A DNA stretch of 28,307 nt from JBEKIK01 sp050013075 (GTDB lineage Bacteria; Planctomycetota; Planctomycetia; Pirellulales; Thermoguttaceae). Position numbers and translations under genes: made by a program. The stretch spans positions 1-28,307 of the forward strand of contig JBEKFZ010000056.1 in assembly GCA_050013075.1 (NCBI GenBank). The letters run 5' to 3'. Within the stretch, counting starts at the first letter, position 1. Every line of letters begins with the position of its first letter. Shown here piece after piece: positions 15,033 through 25,298 of this stretch. Under the pieces are notes generated by a model. That model saw only the letters and a list, made by a program, of their open reading frames with translations. It was not told the origin of the DNA and searched no databases.

Positions 15033-15037
15033 ATTTA

Positions 15038-16105
15038 ATGGCCAAAGCAACATACAAGGACGCCGGTGTTGATCTGGATGTTTACCGTCAGGCGATGGCC
15101 CGGCTGCCGGGGCTTTTGTCGCGGACTTACACGCCCAGGGTTATACCGCTGGAGGGTGGTTTTGCCGGGCTTTTCCAACTCGATTTCGAAAATAAACTCT
15201 TTTCCCGAAATTACAAACAGCCGGTGTTGGTCTCTTGCACCGACGGGGTAGGAACCAAGCTCAAAGTCGCCGCGGCTATGGGCGTGCACAATACCGTGGG
15301 CATCGATCTGGTGGCCATGAGCGTAAACGACGCCCTGTGCTGCGGGGCCGAGCCGCTTTTCTTCCTCGATTACGTGGCCATGCCCAAGGACGACCCGGAC
15401 CTGTTGGAACAACTTGTCCAAGGCATCACGGCAGGCTGCATCCAAAGCGATTGCGCGCTTTTGGGCGGCGAGACGGCGATCCTGCCCGATATGTACGCAC
15501 CCGGCGATTACGACCTGGCGGGTTTTTGCGTGGGCGTAGTCGAAAAGAAAAATATTATCGACGGCCGCGCGATCGAACCCGGCGACGTGGCTATCGGCGT
15601 GGCATCCTCGGGCCTACATTCCAACGGCTTCAGCCTGGCGCGGAAGATCGTCTTCGACATCGCCGGCCTATCGGTCAAAGACCACGTCGAGGAACTAGAC
15701 CGGACCGTGGGCCAAGCCCTGTTGGAACCCACGATAATCTACGCCCGGCCGGTGCGTCAGATATTAAATTATTATCGTGTCAAGAACGTGGTGCACGGCA
15801 TCGCCCACATCACCGGCGGCGGCCTGTGCGAAAATCTCGCCCGCATCGTGCCCGAGGAAGTGCAAATAGTGATTGATCGCGGCAGTTGGCCGGTCCCGCC
15901 CATATTTACCTGGCTAAAACGTCTGGGCGAAGTCGATCAAGCCGAAATGGACCAGGTGTTCAACATGGGCATCGGTCTGGTCTTGGTCGTCGCGCCCTTC
16001 TATGCCGAAAGCATCCGCCAGCAATTAAAACGATCGAAACTCCAATCCTGGCCCATCGGCCGCGCGGAAAAAGGGCCGCAAGGCGTGGTTTGGGAAAAAG
16101 GATGA
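15038..16105 (+). CDS. purM: Phosphoribosylformylglycinamidine cyclo-ligase (AIR synthase)
   Basis: The 355-residue cytoplasmic enzyme closes the imidazole ring in purine synthesis, converting FGAM and ATP to AIR. The sequence follows PurM throughout: ATYKDAGVDLD at the start, SCTDGVGTKLKVA and GIDLVAMSVNDALCCGAEPLFFLDY in the N-terminal AIRS domain, GCALLGGETA-type sequence (here CALLGGETAILPDMY), then GVASSGLHSNGFSLARK and HGIAHITGGGLCENLAR in the C-terminal domain. Length is normal (340-355). The ribosome site is weak (GGCGG from a repeat). No other pur genes are next to it. Its TGA falls inside the first unit of a tandem GGATGAA repeat, so the last codons may have been reshaped by it. The DsbD-like gene is convergent. 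Confidence 0.95.
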   Translation: MAKATYKDAGVDLDVYRQAMARLPGLLSRTYTPRVIPLEGGFAGLFQLDFENKLFSRNYKQPVLVSCTDGVGTKLKVAAAMGVHNTVGIDLVAMSVNDALCCGAEPLFFLDYVAMPKDDPDLLEQLVQGITAGCIQSDCALLGGETAILPDMYAPGDYDLAGFCVGVVEKKNIIDGRAIEPGDVAIGVASSGLHSNGFSLARKIVFDIAGLSVKDHVEELDRTVGQALLEPTIIYARPVRQILNYYRVKNVVHGIAHITGGGLCENLARIVPEEVQIVIDRGSWPVPPIFTWLKRLGEVDQAEMDQVFNMGIGLVLVVAPFYAESIRQQLKRSKLQSWPIGRAEKGPQGVVWEKG

Positions 16106-16127
16106 AGGATGAGGGATGAAGGATGAA
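16100..16127 (+). repeat. Four tandem GGATGAA-type heptamers overlapping the purM stop
   Basis: Units GGATGAA, GGATGAG, GGATGAA, GGATGAA run in tandem. The purM TGA (16103-16105) lies in the first unit. Slippage here would change only non-coding bases. Confidence 0.8.
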
Positions 16128-16210
16128 AACAAAAGGCTGTAGGCCGGAGGAATGAAAACTGATTACTGAAAACTTGATAAAAACCGCTTGAGGTTTCGCC
16201 CTGAGCGTCT

Positions 16211-16251
16211 CATAAAGTGGGCAGTCATAAAGTGGGCAGTAAACTGCCCAC
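16211..16251. repeat. Tandem 15-mer plus hairpin between convergent purM and dsbD-like genes
   Basis: CATAAAGTGGGCAGT occurs twice in direct tandem (16211-16225 and 16226-16240). The second copy pairs with ACTGCCCAC (16243-16251) to form a hairpin with a very short loop. Lying between two genes that face each other, it could end transcription from either side. The ACTGCC core also appears at 11407-11427. Confidence 0.65.
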
Positions 16252-16276
16252 CCCTTGCTCTCCAATGAGAACCGAC

Positions 16277-16301
16277 CTTAATCCCCAATCCTCAATCCCT
16301 A
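16277..16301 (-). repeat. Degenerate TAGGGATTGAGGATTGGGG repeat starting at a stop codon
   Basis: On the minus strand the sequence TAGGGATTGAGGATTGGGG, followed by ATTAAG, is three imperfect units of GGGATT/GGATT type. Its first three bases are the TAG stop of the DsbD-like gene. A similar repeat with clean units is at 25081-25120. Confidence 0.6.
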
Positions 16302-18134
16302 TTTCGACGGTCCCGCGGTTTTCAGGGCTTCAAGCACTTGGCTTTCGCTCAATAAATCCGAAAGGATAATTGGTTCTTGTCCCTGCGAATTGGCGGGCCA
16401 TATAGCCAAAACGGGAATGGAATTATATCCAAGATCGTTCAACGCCTTTTTTATCATGGGCGATTGATCGGTCCAGTCGGCCAGCATGGGAACCACGCCG
16501 TTAGCCTTTACGAGTTCATACACCGCATCGGTGTCGATGGCCAATTTCAAGTTGGTCTTACAGGTTAAGCACCAGCCGGCCGAGAAATCGACCATCACCG
16601 TTTTTCCCTCGGCCCTTGCCTGGGCCAGGGCCTGGGGCGAAAACGGCTGCCAGGGGATTTTCGACTGCAAAAACAAAATTGTGAACGCGAACCAGCCCAC
16701 AAGCGCGGCCGCCAGCGCTCCGCCTAACCATGCCGTAAGCCGGGTGTTTATCGATGCGGTCAAAGGCGTCCGCCCGACCCACCAACAAGCAAACCACAGC
16801 CCGATCAACAAAGTCAAGGTGGGAATAAAATATGCCGCACTAAGCGTGCTGAATAAAAATACCACCGTGGCCAAGAGCAAGAATGCCATTAGTTCCTTGA
16901 CGGTTTCCATCCAACGGCCGGGCTTGGGCAAAAAGCGAATCAGTTCGGGAAAAGCCCCGATCACCAGATAGGGCGAAGCCATGCCCAGCCCCATGGCGCC
17001 GAATATCAAATAAGCCACGTGCGGCGGTTGCCGCAATAAATATCCAAATACCGGCCCCAGGAACGGTCCGCTGCACGGAGTTGCCAGAATCGTGGCGAAG
17101 GCCCCTTTGAAAAATGCCCCGGCCGGTCCTTCCCGGACTTGAAGATCGCCGGCCTTGCCCGCGCCCACAAAACCCGGAATGGGTATTTCCCACACGCCAA
17201 GGAAACTCAGCGCCATTACAAACACCAAGGCCGTCATGGCCACCTTGAACCAGGGCAATGTAAAATGTTGCCCCCATGACAATCCGGCTATGGCGACCAA
17301 CGTGGCCAGCACCATGAACACCGCCAGCAATCCCAGCGAATACCATACATTTAAAACGAACACTCGGGCGCGATGCTCGCCCGCCTGCTGCAAAAACGAG
17401 AATATCTTCAAGCTGATAACCGGCAAAACGCAGGGCATGATGTTTAAAATCAAACCGCCCAAAAAGGCAAAACCCAGTTGCATCCAAAGCGTATTGCCAG
17501 TTTCGCTCGGACGAACCGAAGTGGTGTTTTTAGCAATCTCCGCGCCGGGCGCGATTGCCGCCTGGTTTTCGACGGGTAGTTTTATGCCCACGCCTAGTAA
17601 TGCCGAAAAAGCGATATCCCTGGGCGGGATGCAAGAGTTGGCATCACATGCTTGAAAGCTGACCTTACCATCGATCCTCAGTCTGGCCGGGTCCGCGCCC
17701 GCGGCCAATTCCAAGGGGGCATACCAGGTCACGGTTCCGGAATGACTTTCAATCGCTAAATCGCCGAAGGCATCGGGTTCTTTTTCCTTTTTCGGCCGCG
17801 GCTGCGATTGGAACTCGTCGGCAAGCCGATATTGCGGCGACTGGGCCAACTGGATTTTTGTTCGGATCGGTCCGCCGGGCGCCTGGGTTATGGAATAAAT
17901 GTGCCAACCCTGTTTTATTTCGGCCGTGATGAACAACACGGCGGGCTGTTTTCCGGCGGGCGGGGTGAATCGGGTATTCAGTCTGACAATGTCTTTACCG
18001 TCAACTCCCATCCCCGGCAATCCTCCGCCTTGATTGCCATCGAACAAACTCGATTGCGCCCAAACCGTCGGCGCCGAACTAAAAATGCCCGCCATTGCCA
18101 AACTCAAAATCAACGCTCGATAACCCGCTTTCAT
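16299..18134 (-). CDS. DsbD-like thiol:disulfide interchange protein
   Basis: The product is about 611 residues. It carries electrons from cytoplasmic thioredoxin across the inner membrane to periplasmic proteins such as those for cytochrome c maturation. The start at 18134 (MKAGYRALILSLAMAG) gives a proper signal peptide ending near VWAQS, whereas the longer frame adds 32 unlikely residues. After it comes a DsbD N-terminal-like domain (GWHIYSITQ...). The membrane domain has paired cysteines in MPCVLPVISLK and ATPCSGPFLGP. The C-terminal thioredoxin-like domain has WCLTCK (Cys522 and Cys525). It is close to the family length. The cytochrome c'-like protein at 10453 could be a beneficiary, but the genes are not linked. 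The -10-like box at 18190-18195 may serve it. Confidence 0.88.
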   Translation of the reverse strand: MKAGYRALILSLAMAGIFSSAPTVWAQSSLFDGNQGGGLPGMGVDGKDIVRLNTRFTPPAGKQPAVLFITAEIKQGWHIYSITQAPGGPIRTKIQLAQSPQYRLADEFQSQPRPKKEKEPDAFGDLAIESHSGTVTWYAPLELAAGADPARLRIDGKVSFQACDANSCIPPRDIAFSALLGVGIKLPVENQAAIAPGAEIAKNTTSVRPSETGNTLWMQLGFAFLGGLILNIMPCVLPVISLKIFSFLQQAGEHRARVFVLNVWYSLGLLAVFMVLATLVAIAGLSWGQHFTLPWFKVAMTALVFVMALSFLGVWEIPIPGFVGAGKAGDLQVREGPAGAFFKGAFATILATPCSGPFLGPVFGYLLRQPPHVAYLIFGAMGLGMASPYLVIGAFPELIRFLPKPGRWMETVKELMAFLLLATVVFLFSTLSAAYFIPTLTLLIGLWFACWWVGRTPLTASINTRLTAWLGGALAAALVGWFAFTILFLQSKIPWQPFSPQALAQARAEGKTVMVDFSAGWCLTCKTNLKLAIDTDAVYELVKANGVVPMLADWTDQSPMIKKALNDLGYNSIPVLAIWPANSQGQEPIILSDLLSESQVLEALKTAGPSK

Positions 18135-18459
18135 GTATCCATTGTCCTTTGCTTTGAAATTATGCGAAAACAAATCGCGAAGTCGGAGTATTATATACAA
18201 CCCGTTCCGCTTATAAAAGACACATTCCACCCATTGATTTTCCCACTCCCAAGAAGTTACACTAAGAGTTTATCCTAAAACCGGTCGTCATTCTGAGCGA
18301 AGCGAAGAATCTAGCCTCTATTATCAAGATCCTTCGCTATGCTCAGGATGACAAAAATGGGTATTCGGATAGGCTCTAAATACATCCAACAAAAAAGGGG
18401 ATCGTCGCCCCGCATTGCCGCCAAAAGCGATGAAATAAGCACTAAGGAACTAAAGCAAG
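18135..18459. other. Divergent intergenic stretch between dsbD-like and DUF885 genes
   Basis: No gene is supported. It holds a TATAAT box on the minus strand (18190-18195), 56 bases from the DsbD-like start and without a good -35. It also holds copy 2 of the dispersed repeat at 18287-18352. The promoter for the DUF885 gene should lie to the right of that repeat but I cannot identify it. Confidence 0.45.
18287..18352 (+). repeat. Dispersed inverted repeat, copy 2
   Basis: It begins GTCATTCTGAGCGAAGCGAA and ends GATCCTTCGC...GCTCAGGATGAC, matching the element at 10360-10435 at both ends with a shorter, diverged centre. The orientation is the same. Confidence 0.8.
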
Positions 18460-20229
18460 ATGAAAACCATAATTATTGGAAACATTGTAGCGGCGCTATT
18501 TTTGCTATCAGCCGGCCTTTCAACCGCTTACGCCGAAGACGCCGATGCGAAACTCAACGCATTTTTCAAACAATACCTGGATGAAACGTTTCGACTTCGG
18601 CCGACGGAAGCGACCCGGCTGGGCGATCATCGTTTCGACAATCTACTTGACGATCTTTCACCCCAAGCCCGAAAGAATTGGATCGAACATTCGCGCAAAA
18701 CCTTGGAAGAACTGCCCAAGCAGGTGGATTATGAAAAACTGTCGCGCGACGGAAAGATCGATTACGATATCTTCCGGCATCAACTGACCGCATCCATCTG
18801 GCTGGCAGAGAACCTGCGGCCCTTTGAACTGGATCCGCGGGTCTACAACTCTTACATCAACGAGAGCGTATACACGCTGTTGACTCAGTCCACGCTGCCC
18901 AAGGAGACCAACATTGCCAACGCCGTCGCCCGGATGAAGCACATCCCCGAGGTGGTCGCCGAAGCCCGGCGCAGTCTGCAAAATCCTCCGGCGGTGGCGA
19001 CCGAAACCGCCATCAAGCAAAACCTGGGCGCAATCGGTTTTTACGAGCGGGATATTTTTGAAGTGGCCGGCGACACGCCGCAATCGGACGCCTTAAAAGC
19101 GGCAGCCAAGCCCGTTGCCGATTCGCTGAAGCAATACCAACAATTCCTGGAAAAAGAACTATTGCCCAATGCCAAGGGCCAATGGCGGTTGGGCAAGGAA
19201 AAGTTCGCGAAAAAATTGGAAATGGAACTGGAGGCGGACGTGACGCCCGAGCAGGTTTTGGCCGAAGCCGAGTCGGAATTCGTCCGAGTGCAGCGCGACA
19301 TGTATCTTATTGCCCGGCAGCTTTGGCCCCGTTATTTTCCCAAAGAGCCCATGCCGCCGGACGACGCCGAAGGCCGGCGGTTCTGCGTGGAGCAGGTCTT
19401 GGGCAAGGTGGGTCTGGAGCACGGCACGGTCGCCGACCTTGTACCCGAGGCCCGGAAAAATGTGGAGCGGATTAAAAAGTTCATCACCCAGCGCGATATT
19501 CTGCGACTGCCCCAGCCCGATCACTGCCAGGTGGTCGAGATGCCTGAATTCAAGCGCGGCAATTCCACGGCCTATTGCGAACCCGCCCCGCCCTTGGATC
19601 CCAAGGCCGCAAGTTTCTACGCAGTCAGCCCTCCGCCCAAGGATTGGGACGCAAAAAAGGTGGAAAGCCTGCTGGAAGAATACAATTCGCACATGCTGCA
19701 AATACTGACCATCCACGAGGCCTATCCCGGCCACTTCGTGCAGTTGGAATACGCCCACCGGAATCCGTCGCTTATTCGCCGCGTGTTTGAATCGGGGGTG
19801 TATGTCGAAGGCTGGGCGGTCTATACCGAACAAATGATGCTCGATCAGGGCTACGGCGACGGCAATCTGGCCTTGCGATTGACCCAACAGAAGTTCTACC
19901 TCCGCGCGGTGGCCAACGCCATCCTCGACCATAAACTGCACTGCACCTCGATGACCGACGACGAGGCCCTGAAATTTCTAATGAACGACGCCTACCAATC
20001 CGAAGGCGAGGCGCGGCTGAAAATCATCCGCGCGAAACAAACTTCCTGCCAGCTTTCCACTTATTTCGTGGGACGGACGGCAATGTACCGCCTGCGCCAG
20101 CAAATCGAGCGCGAACAGGGAAAGAATTTCGACCTGGGCCGGTACCACGAAGCGGTGCTCGATCCCGCCTCGGTTCCGGTGAAATATCTGCCCGAGTTGG
20201 TGCGAGATCGGCTGAGCAAACCCCGTTAA
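18460..20229 (+). CDS. Exported DUF885-family metallopeptidase
   Basis: The 589-residue protein belongs to the DUF885 family, thought to be zinc-dependent peptidases. A signal peptide (MKTIIIGNIVAALFLLSAGL, cleavage near AYAED) predicts the periplasm or outside. The opening FFKQYLDETFRLRPTEATRLGDHRFD is the typical start of the family. The core zinc-ligand motif HEAYPGH is at 419-425 (His419, Glu420, His425). EGWAVYTEQMM follows about 25 residues later and likely gives the third ligand. Length is normal (550-620). Substrate is not established for most of the family. The S9 peptidase starts about 100 bases downstream on the same strand, so the two may be co-transcribed, though a palindromic repeat lies between them. 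The ribosome site before the ATG is weak. Confidence 0.88.
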   Translation: MKTIIIGNIVAALFLLSAGLSTAYAEDADAKLNAFFKQYLDETFRLRPTEATRLGDHRFDNLLDDLSPQARKNWIEHSRKTLEELPKQVDYEKLSRDGKIDYDIFRHQLTASIWLAENLRPFELDPRVYNSYINESVYTLLTQSTLPKETNIANAVARMKHIPEVVAEARRSLQNPPAVATETAIKQNLGAIGFYERDIFEVAGDTPQSDALKAAAKPVADSLKQYQQFLEKELLPNAKGQWRLGKEKFAKKLEMELEADVTPEQVLAEAESEFVRVQRDMYLIARQLWPRYFPKEPMPPDDAEGRRFCVEQVLGKVGLEHGTVADLVPEARKNVERIKKFITQRDILRLPQPDHCQVVEMPEFKRGNSTAYCEPAPPLDPKAASFYAVSPPPKDWDAKKVESLLEEYNSHMLQILTIHEAYPGHFVQLEYAHRNPSLIRRVFESGVYVEGWAVYTEQMMLDQGYGDGNLALRLTQQKFYLRAVANAILDHKLHCTSMTDDEALKFLMNDAYQSEGEARLKIIRAKQTSCQLSTYFVGRTAMYRLRQQIEREQGKNFDLGRYHEAVLDPASVPVKYLPELVRDRLSKPR

Positions 20230-20241
20230 AAATGAATTGTT

Positions 20242-20276
20242 CCCTCTCCCTTTGGGTGAGGGCCAGGGTGAGGGCC
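20242..20276 (+). repeat. CCCTCTCCC...GGGTGAGGGC repeat, copy c
   Basis: CCCTCTCCCTTTGGGTGAGG, followed by GCCAGGGTGAGGGC, lies 13 bases after the DUF885 stop codon. It is the inverted counterpart of copy d (20372-20407), so the two bracket a segment of about 95 bases. Confidence 0.75.
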
Positions 20277-20326
20277 GTAAGTTTTTAATAGAGTTTATAC
20301 CTTCCTTAAAAAGAGTGAAAACAACC

Positions 20327-22981
<2,655 letters not shown>

Positions 22982-23193
22982 GATCTAAAAATGCAGAATG
23001 TAGTATGATGAATGATGAATGAAACCGCTTGCGGTTTCGCGATGTTCACTGCCCCCTGTCCACCGCCCTAATGCCCGGCCGATTTATGCTTATTGTTCTG
23101 ATTACTTCCGGCGCTGGAATAGTGCCGCTCTTGCCGGCAAAGCCCATCGAGAAGCTGATGCACCCAGTGCAATAGCCGATCACATTTTGCCGA
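22982..23193. other. Intergenic stretch after the S9 peptidase
   Basis: No gene is seen. ATGATGA-type short repeats (23003-23020) lead into a perfect 8-bp hairpin GAAACCGC TT GCGGTTTC (23021-23038) that could end transcription from the S9 gene, although there is no T-run. A relative, AAACCGCTTGAGGTTTCGCC, lies at 16181-16200 after purM. Confidence 0.5.
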
Positions 23194-23472
23194 TTACAAC
23201 ACTTCGATTCCGTTGACCAGACGTTCGCCGTGCGTAAGACACATGGCTACGTGTTGGGCCAATTGCTTGCAGTAGTAGCTGTCGCAGCGTCCTTTGAGCA
23301 CCACCGACTCGTTATCGACGAGGACGCTCAGATTGCGCACTCCGTGGCCGGTCTCTTGTTGTACGGCCCGTTCAATCGAAGCGGCCAACTCCTCTGCTTC
23401 TTCCAAGGTTTCCGGCAAATAGTCGCGGAACGTCCGTGAGGCCAATCCGGCCGAGGCGGGCTGATCTTCCAT
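23194..23472 (-). CDS. Small BON-domain protein 1
   Basis: The 92-residue protein carries one BON domain, a fold of about 60 residues found in proteins that contact membranes, phospholipids or other partners. I chose the ATG at 23472 (MEDQPASAG) because GAGGAG lies 6 bases upstream; the longer frame from 23508 lacks that support. Residues of the BON pattern include IERAVQQETGHGVRNLSVLV, then NESVVLKGRCDSYYCKQLAQ and the final NGIEVL. No signal peptide is seen, so it is probably cytoplasmic, unlike OsmY-type BON proteins. It follows a second BON gene on the same strand with a 117-base gap. Function is unknown. Confidence 0.75.
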   Translation of the reverse strand: MEDQPASAGLASRTFRDYLPETLEEAEELAASIERAVQQETGHGVRNLSVLVDNESVVLKGRCDSYYCKQLAQHVAMCLTHGERLVNGIEVL

Positions 23473-23589
23473 GGATTTCTCCTCGATCGCCGCTAGGAAT
23501 CCCTTCATCCAGCGGCATCAGCGGAAATGCCCAGGAACATCCGTGTTCCAACGTATGTACGCCATCCAGGTTCGTTCCGTAAGTCCACG

Positions 23590-23817
23590 TTATTCATCCA
23601 ATTCCACTTGAATCGAATTACTCACCTCAATCCCTTTGCAGACCGAACGGACGACCTCCTGTGCTAATTGCTTGTGGTAGAAGCTGGAAACGTTGCCGGA
23701 TATAAATAGCGCGCCATCACGTTGCTCGACTTGTAATTCGTGTAACTCGAAGAACGGACTGTTAGTCAACGCCGCCTGGGCTCGGGCATGTAAATCGTTA
23801 ATCAATACTGTAGCCAT
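23590..23817 (-). CDS. Small BON-domain protein 2
   Basis: The 75-residue protein is essentially one BON domain: ARAQAALTNS, ELHELQVEQRDGALFISGNV, SSFYHKQLAQEVVRSVCKGI, then NSIQVELDE. It shares the (S)YxKQLAQ-V segment with BON protein 1, so the two are probably paralogues. There is no signal peptide. The ribosome site AAGGAG lies 10 bases before the ATG but sits inside a perfect hairpin (23824-23846), so translation may be gated. The gene is first of the pair on this strand. Function is unknown. Confidence 0.75.
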   Translation of the reverse strand: MATVLINDLHARAQAALTNSPFFELHELQVEQRDGALFISGNVSSFYHKQLAQEVVRSVCKGIEVSNSIQVELDE

Positions 23818-24241
23818 CCAACTTAAGCTCCTTCACACGGAGCTTATCAACCTAATTCGGGGCCAAAGTCGCGTATTTCCCACAACTCGTAATTTAGCTC
23901 TAAAAATCAATTTAAGTCAACCCCACAAAGAGCGGATTCCTTTTTATTCGTATAAACCCGGGGGGGACCGTTTGGTCGACTGCACATCCTTAACACGCCC
24001 CACTTTTATTCGTTAGAACCTGGGTTTCCCTTCCGTGTGACGGCAACACAAATGGATCAGGGAACTTTAATATCGGCAAAGGGAAAACCCTGACGGGGGT
24101 TGGCAGTTGGGATAAATTAGAGAGTTGTTACCGGCTTGCTAGCAATGAATTCATTGGGACTGGAGTTGTATTGCCGGCCCGGCCGACAAGATAGGATCCG
24201 CAATACAAACGCTGCCCCAAATTTGGGAAAACTATCTTTGT
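23818..24241. other. Intergenic stretch upstream of the BON genes
   Basis: No gene is supported in these 424 bases. The left end has the hairpin 23824-23846. A -35-like TTGACT on the minus strand (complement of AGTCAA, 23914-23919) is followed 17-18 bases on by weak -10 candidates (CTAAAT/TAAATT). Two imperfect direct copies of TTTTATTCGT(T)A...AACC(C/T)GGG lie near 23942 and 24005. The cysC end is at 24242 with no clear terminator. Confidence 0.4.
23824..23846 (-). promoter_or_regulatory. Hairpin enclosing the ribosome site of BON protein 2
   Basis: On the minus strand TAAGCTCC pairs perfectly with GGAGCTTA across a 7-base loop (GTGTGAA). The GGAG of the Shine-Dalgarno sequence is in the 3' arm, 10 bases before the ATG. 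If it folds in the mRNA, it would block ribosome binding until opened. Confidence 0.5.
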
Positions 24242-24922
24242 TTAGCGGCAAGCCGCCGATGAGCGGTCGAGTATCTTCCGGGATTTCAGGTATGCTAGCA
24301 CTTCCTCGGCCAGTGTCTCGGCCGATTTACTGCCGGCATCTAGGACCATCTCCGGTTTGAGCGGCGGTTCATAAGGATCATCTATGCCCGTAAAGCCCTT
24401 GACTTCGCCCAGCCGGGCCTTCTTGTAAAGGCCCTTAGGATCCCGGGCTTCGCAGACTTCCAGGGGGGCATCTACAAAAATTTCAATAAAATCGCCATCC
24501 GCAAGCAGAGAGCGGACCCGATCCCGATCCACTCGATATGGACTGATAAAAGCCGTGATGGCAATTATGCCGGCATCGCTGAACAGCTTGGCCACTGCGC
24601 CGATACGGCGGATATTTTCCTCCCGGTCCTGGGCCGAAAACCCCAATCCAAACCGCTTGGCAAACTCTTCCCCATGCCGTGGTTTGAGCATCCCGGGCCC
24701 GGCGTTCAGGCCGTGTCGGATGTTATCGCCGTCGAGCACAAAACTATGCAACCCTAAACTGTGGAGTTTATGATCGATCAGATTAGCCACGGTGCTCTTA
24801 CCGCAGGCACTAAGTCCCGTGAACCAAATCACGCATCCCCGGTGAGAGTTAAGTTTTTCCCGCTCTTCGCGCGTTACGGCATGATCGTGCCATTGCACCT
24901 GAACTTGATGGTCGGCTGCCAT
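24242..24922 (-). CDS. cysC: Adenylylsulfate (APS) kinase
   Basis: The 226-residue cytoplasmic enzyme phosphorylates APS to PAPS, using ATP, for sulfate assimilation or sulfation. Visible are the P-loop GLSACGKST (36-44; most family members have GLSGSGKST), DGDNIRHGLN (64-73), DREENIRRIGAVAKLF, FISPYR (125-130) with Ser127 at the position phosphorylated in E. coli CysC, and FTGIDDPYEPP. Between HGLN and GLGFS there is an insertion of about 18 residues (74-91) that common CysC proteins lack, explaining the larger size. It is alone: no cysN, cysD or sat gene is in the window. The P-loop Ala-Cys in place of Gly-Ser is unusual but keeps the Lys and Ser/Thr needed for ATP. Confidence 0.92.
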   Translation of the reverse strand: MAADHQVQVQWHDHAVTREEREKLNSHRGCVIWFTGLSACGKSTVANLIDHKLHSLGLHSFVLDGDNIRHGLNAGPGMLKPRHGEEFAKRFGLGFSAQDREENIRRIGAVAKLFSDAGIIAITAFISPYRVDRDRVRSLLADGDFIEIFVDAPLEVCEARDPKGLYKKARLGEVKGFTGIDDPYEPPLKPEMVLDAGSKSAETLAEEVLAYLKSRKILDRSSAACR

Positions 24923-25080
24923 AATAGTTTCTTCACCTTGTTTAAGTTATCGAGTTATTGTGATTGTTTGTATGTCCGCTGGGCATGAGATGCCCCAATG
25001 TGGTTATGTCATCGTTCCATCGACGGGTATCACGAATTAACTTCAAGCATTAACCCCGAAAAAAGTCCCAAAATCCATGT

Positions 25081-25120
25081 CTAATCCCTAATCTCTAATC
25101 CCTAAATCCCTAGTCCCTAA
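25081..25120. repeat. Tandem CTAATCCC/CTAAATCC-type repeat
   Basis: About five imperfect 8-base units (CTAATCCC, TAATCTCT, AATCCCTA and so on) run in tandem. It is related in sequence to the stretch at 16277-16301 and to ATCCCTAGCACC just before 27596. Confidence 0.7.
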
Positions 25121-25246
25121 TATGTAAAACCGCGCATGATACGTTGACACTGACCTTTCTGCAAGAGTCGTCGGTCTTTGATAAATTCATCATTAAAGCA
25201 ATGATTATTCCTGTCTGAGTGGGGTCGCATAAAATAATTATGTCGA

Positions 25247-25252
25247 TATAAT
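25247..25252 (+). promoter_or_regulatory. -10 box upstream of glgP
   Basis: A perfect TATAAT lies 46 bases upstream of the ATG. The only hexamer at 17 bases (GTCGCA) matches the -35 consensus in 3 of 6 places, so this is tentative. Confidence 0.35.
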
Positions 25253-25298
25253 ATGAGGTTCCGTAAAAAAAAGACGCTTTTAAGACGAGTGGGTTAGT

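Larger units (their letters stand above)
14536..15037. other. Long intergenic stretch upstream of purM
   Basis: About 500 AT-rich bases without an intact gene. On the minus strand, 14651-14773 reads as the tail of a lost gene (listed separately). The right end (15006-15032) is a partial copy of the GGGTGAGGGC palindromic repeat, which abuts the purM start. The purM promoter is not clear. Confidence 0.5.
24923..25298. other. Divergent intergenic stretch between cysC and glgP
   Basis: No gene is supported. It holds an inverted repeat GGGCAT GAG ATGCCC (24981-24995), a tandem CTAATCCC-type repeat (25081-25120) and a perfect TATAAT (25247-25252) about 46 bases before the glgP start. The matching -35 is poor (GTCGCA at 17 bases). 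Confidence 0.5.

Noticed and set aside
16100..16127. Tandem heptamers considered as a CRISPR or regulatory array
   Set aside because: The units are contiguous 7-mers without spacers. No CRISPR array or cas gene is present in the window.
18135..18230. 32-residue extension of the DsbD-like protein
   Set aside because: It puts the signal peptide in the middle of the N-terminus. The ATG at 18134 gives a normal one.
20237..20326. Extended N-terminus (MFPLPLGEGQGEG) of the S9 peptidase
   Set aside because: These residues are a translation of the dispersed GGGTGAGGG repeat, have no ribosome site and precede the signal peptide by far too many residues.
24040..24130. Possible riboswitch-like stretch (GGGAAAACCCTGACGGGGGT) between cysC and the BON genes
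   Set aside because: It resembles parts of GC-rich aptamers, but no complete known aptamer can be fitted, and on either strand it is not directly upstream of a gene it could control.
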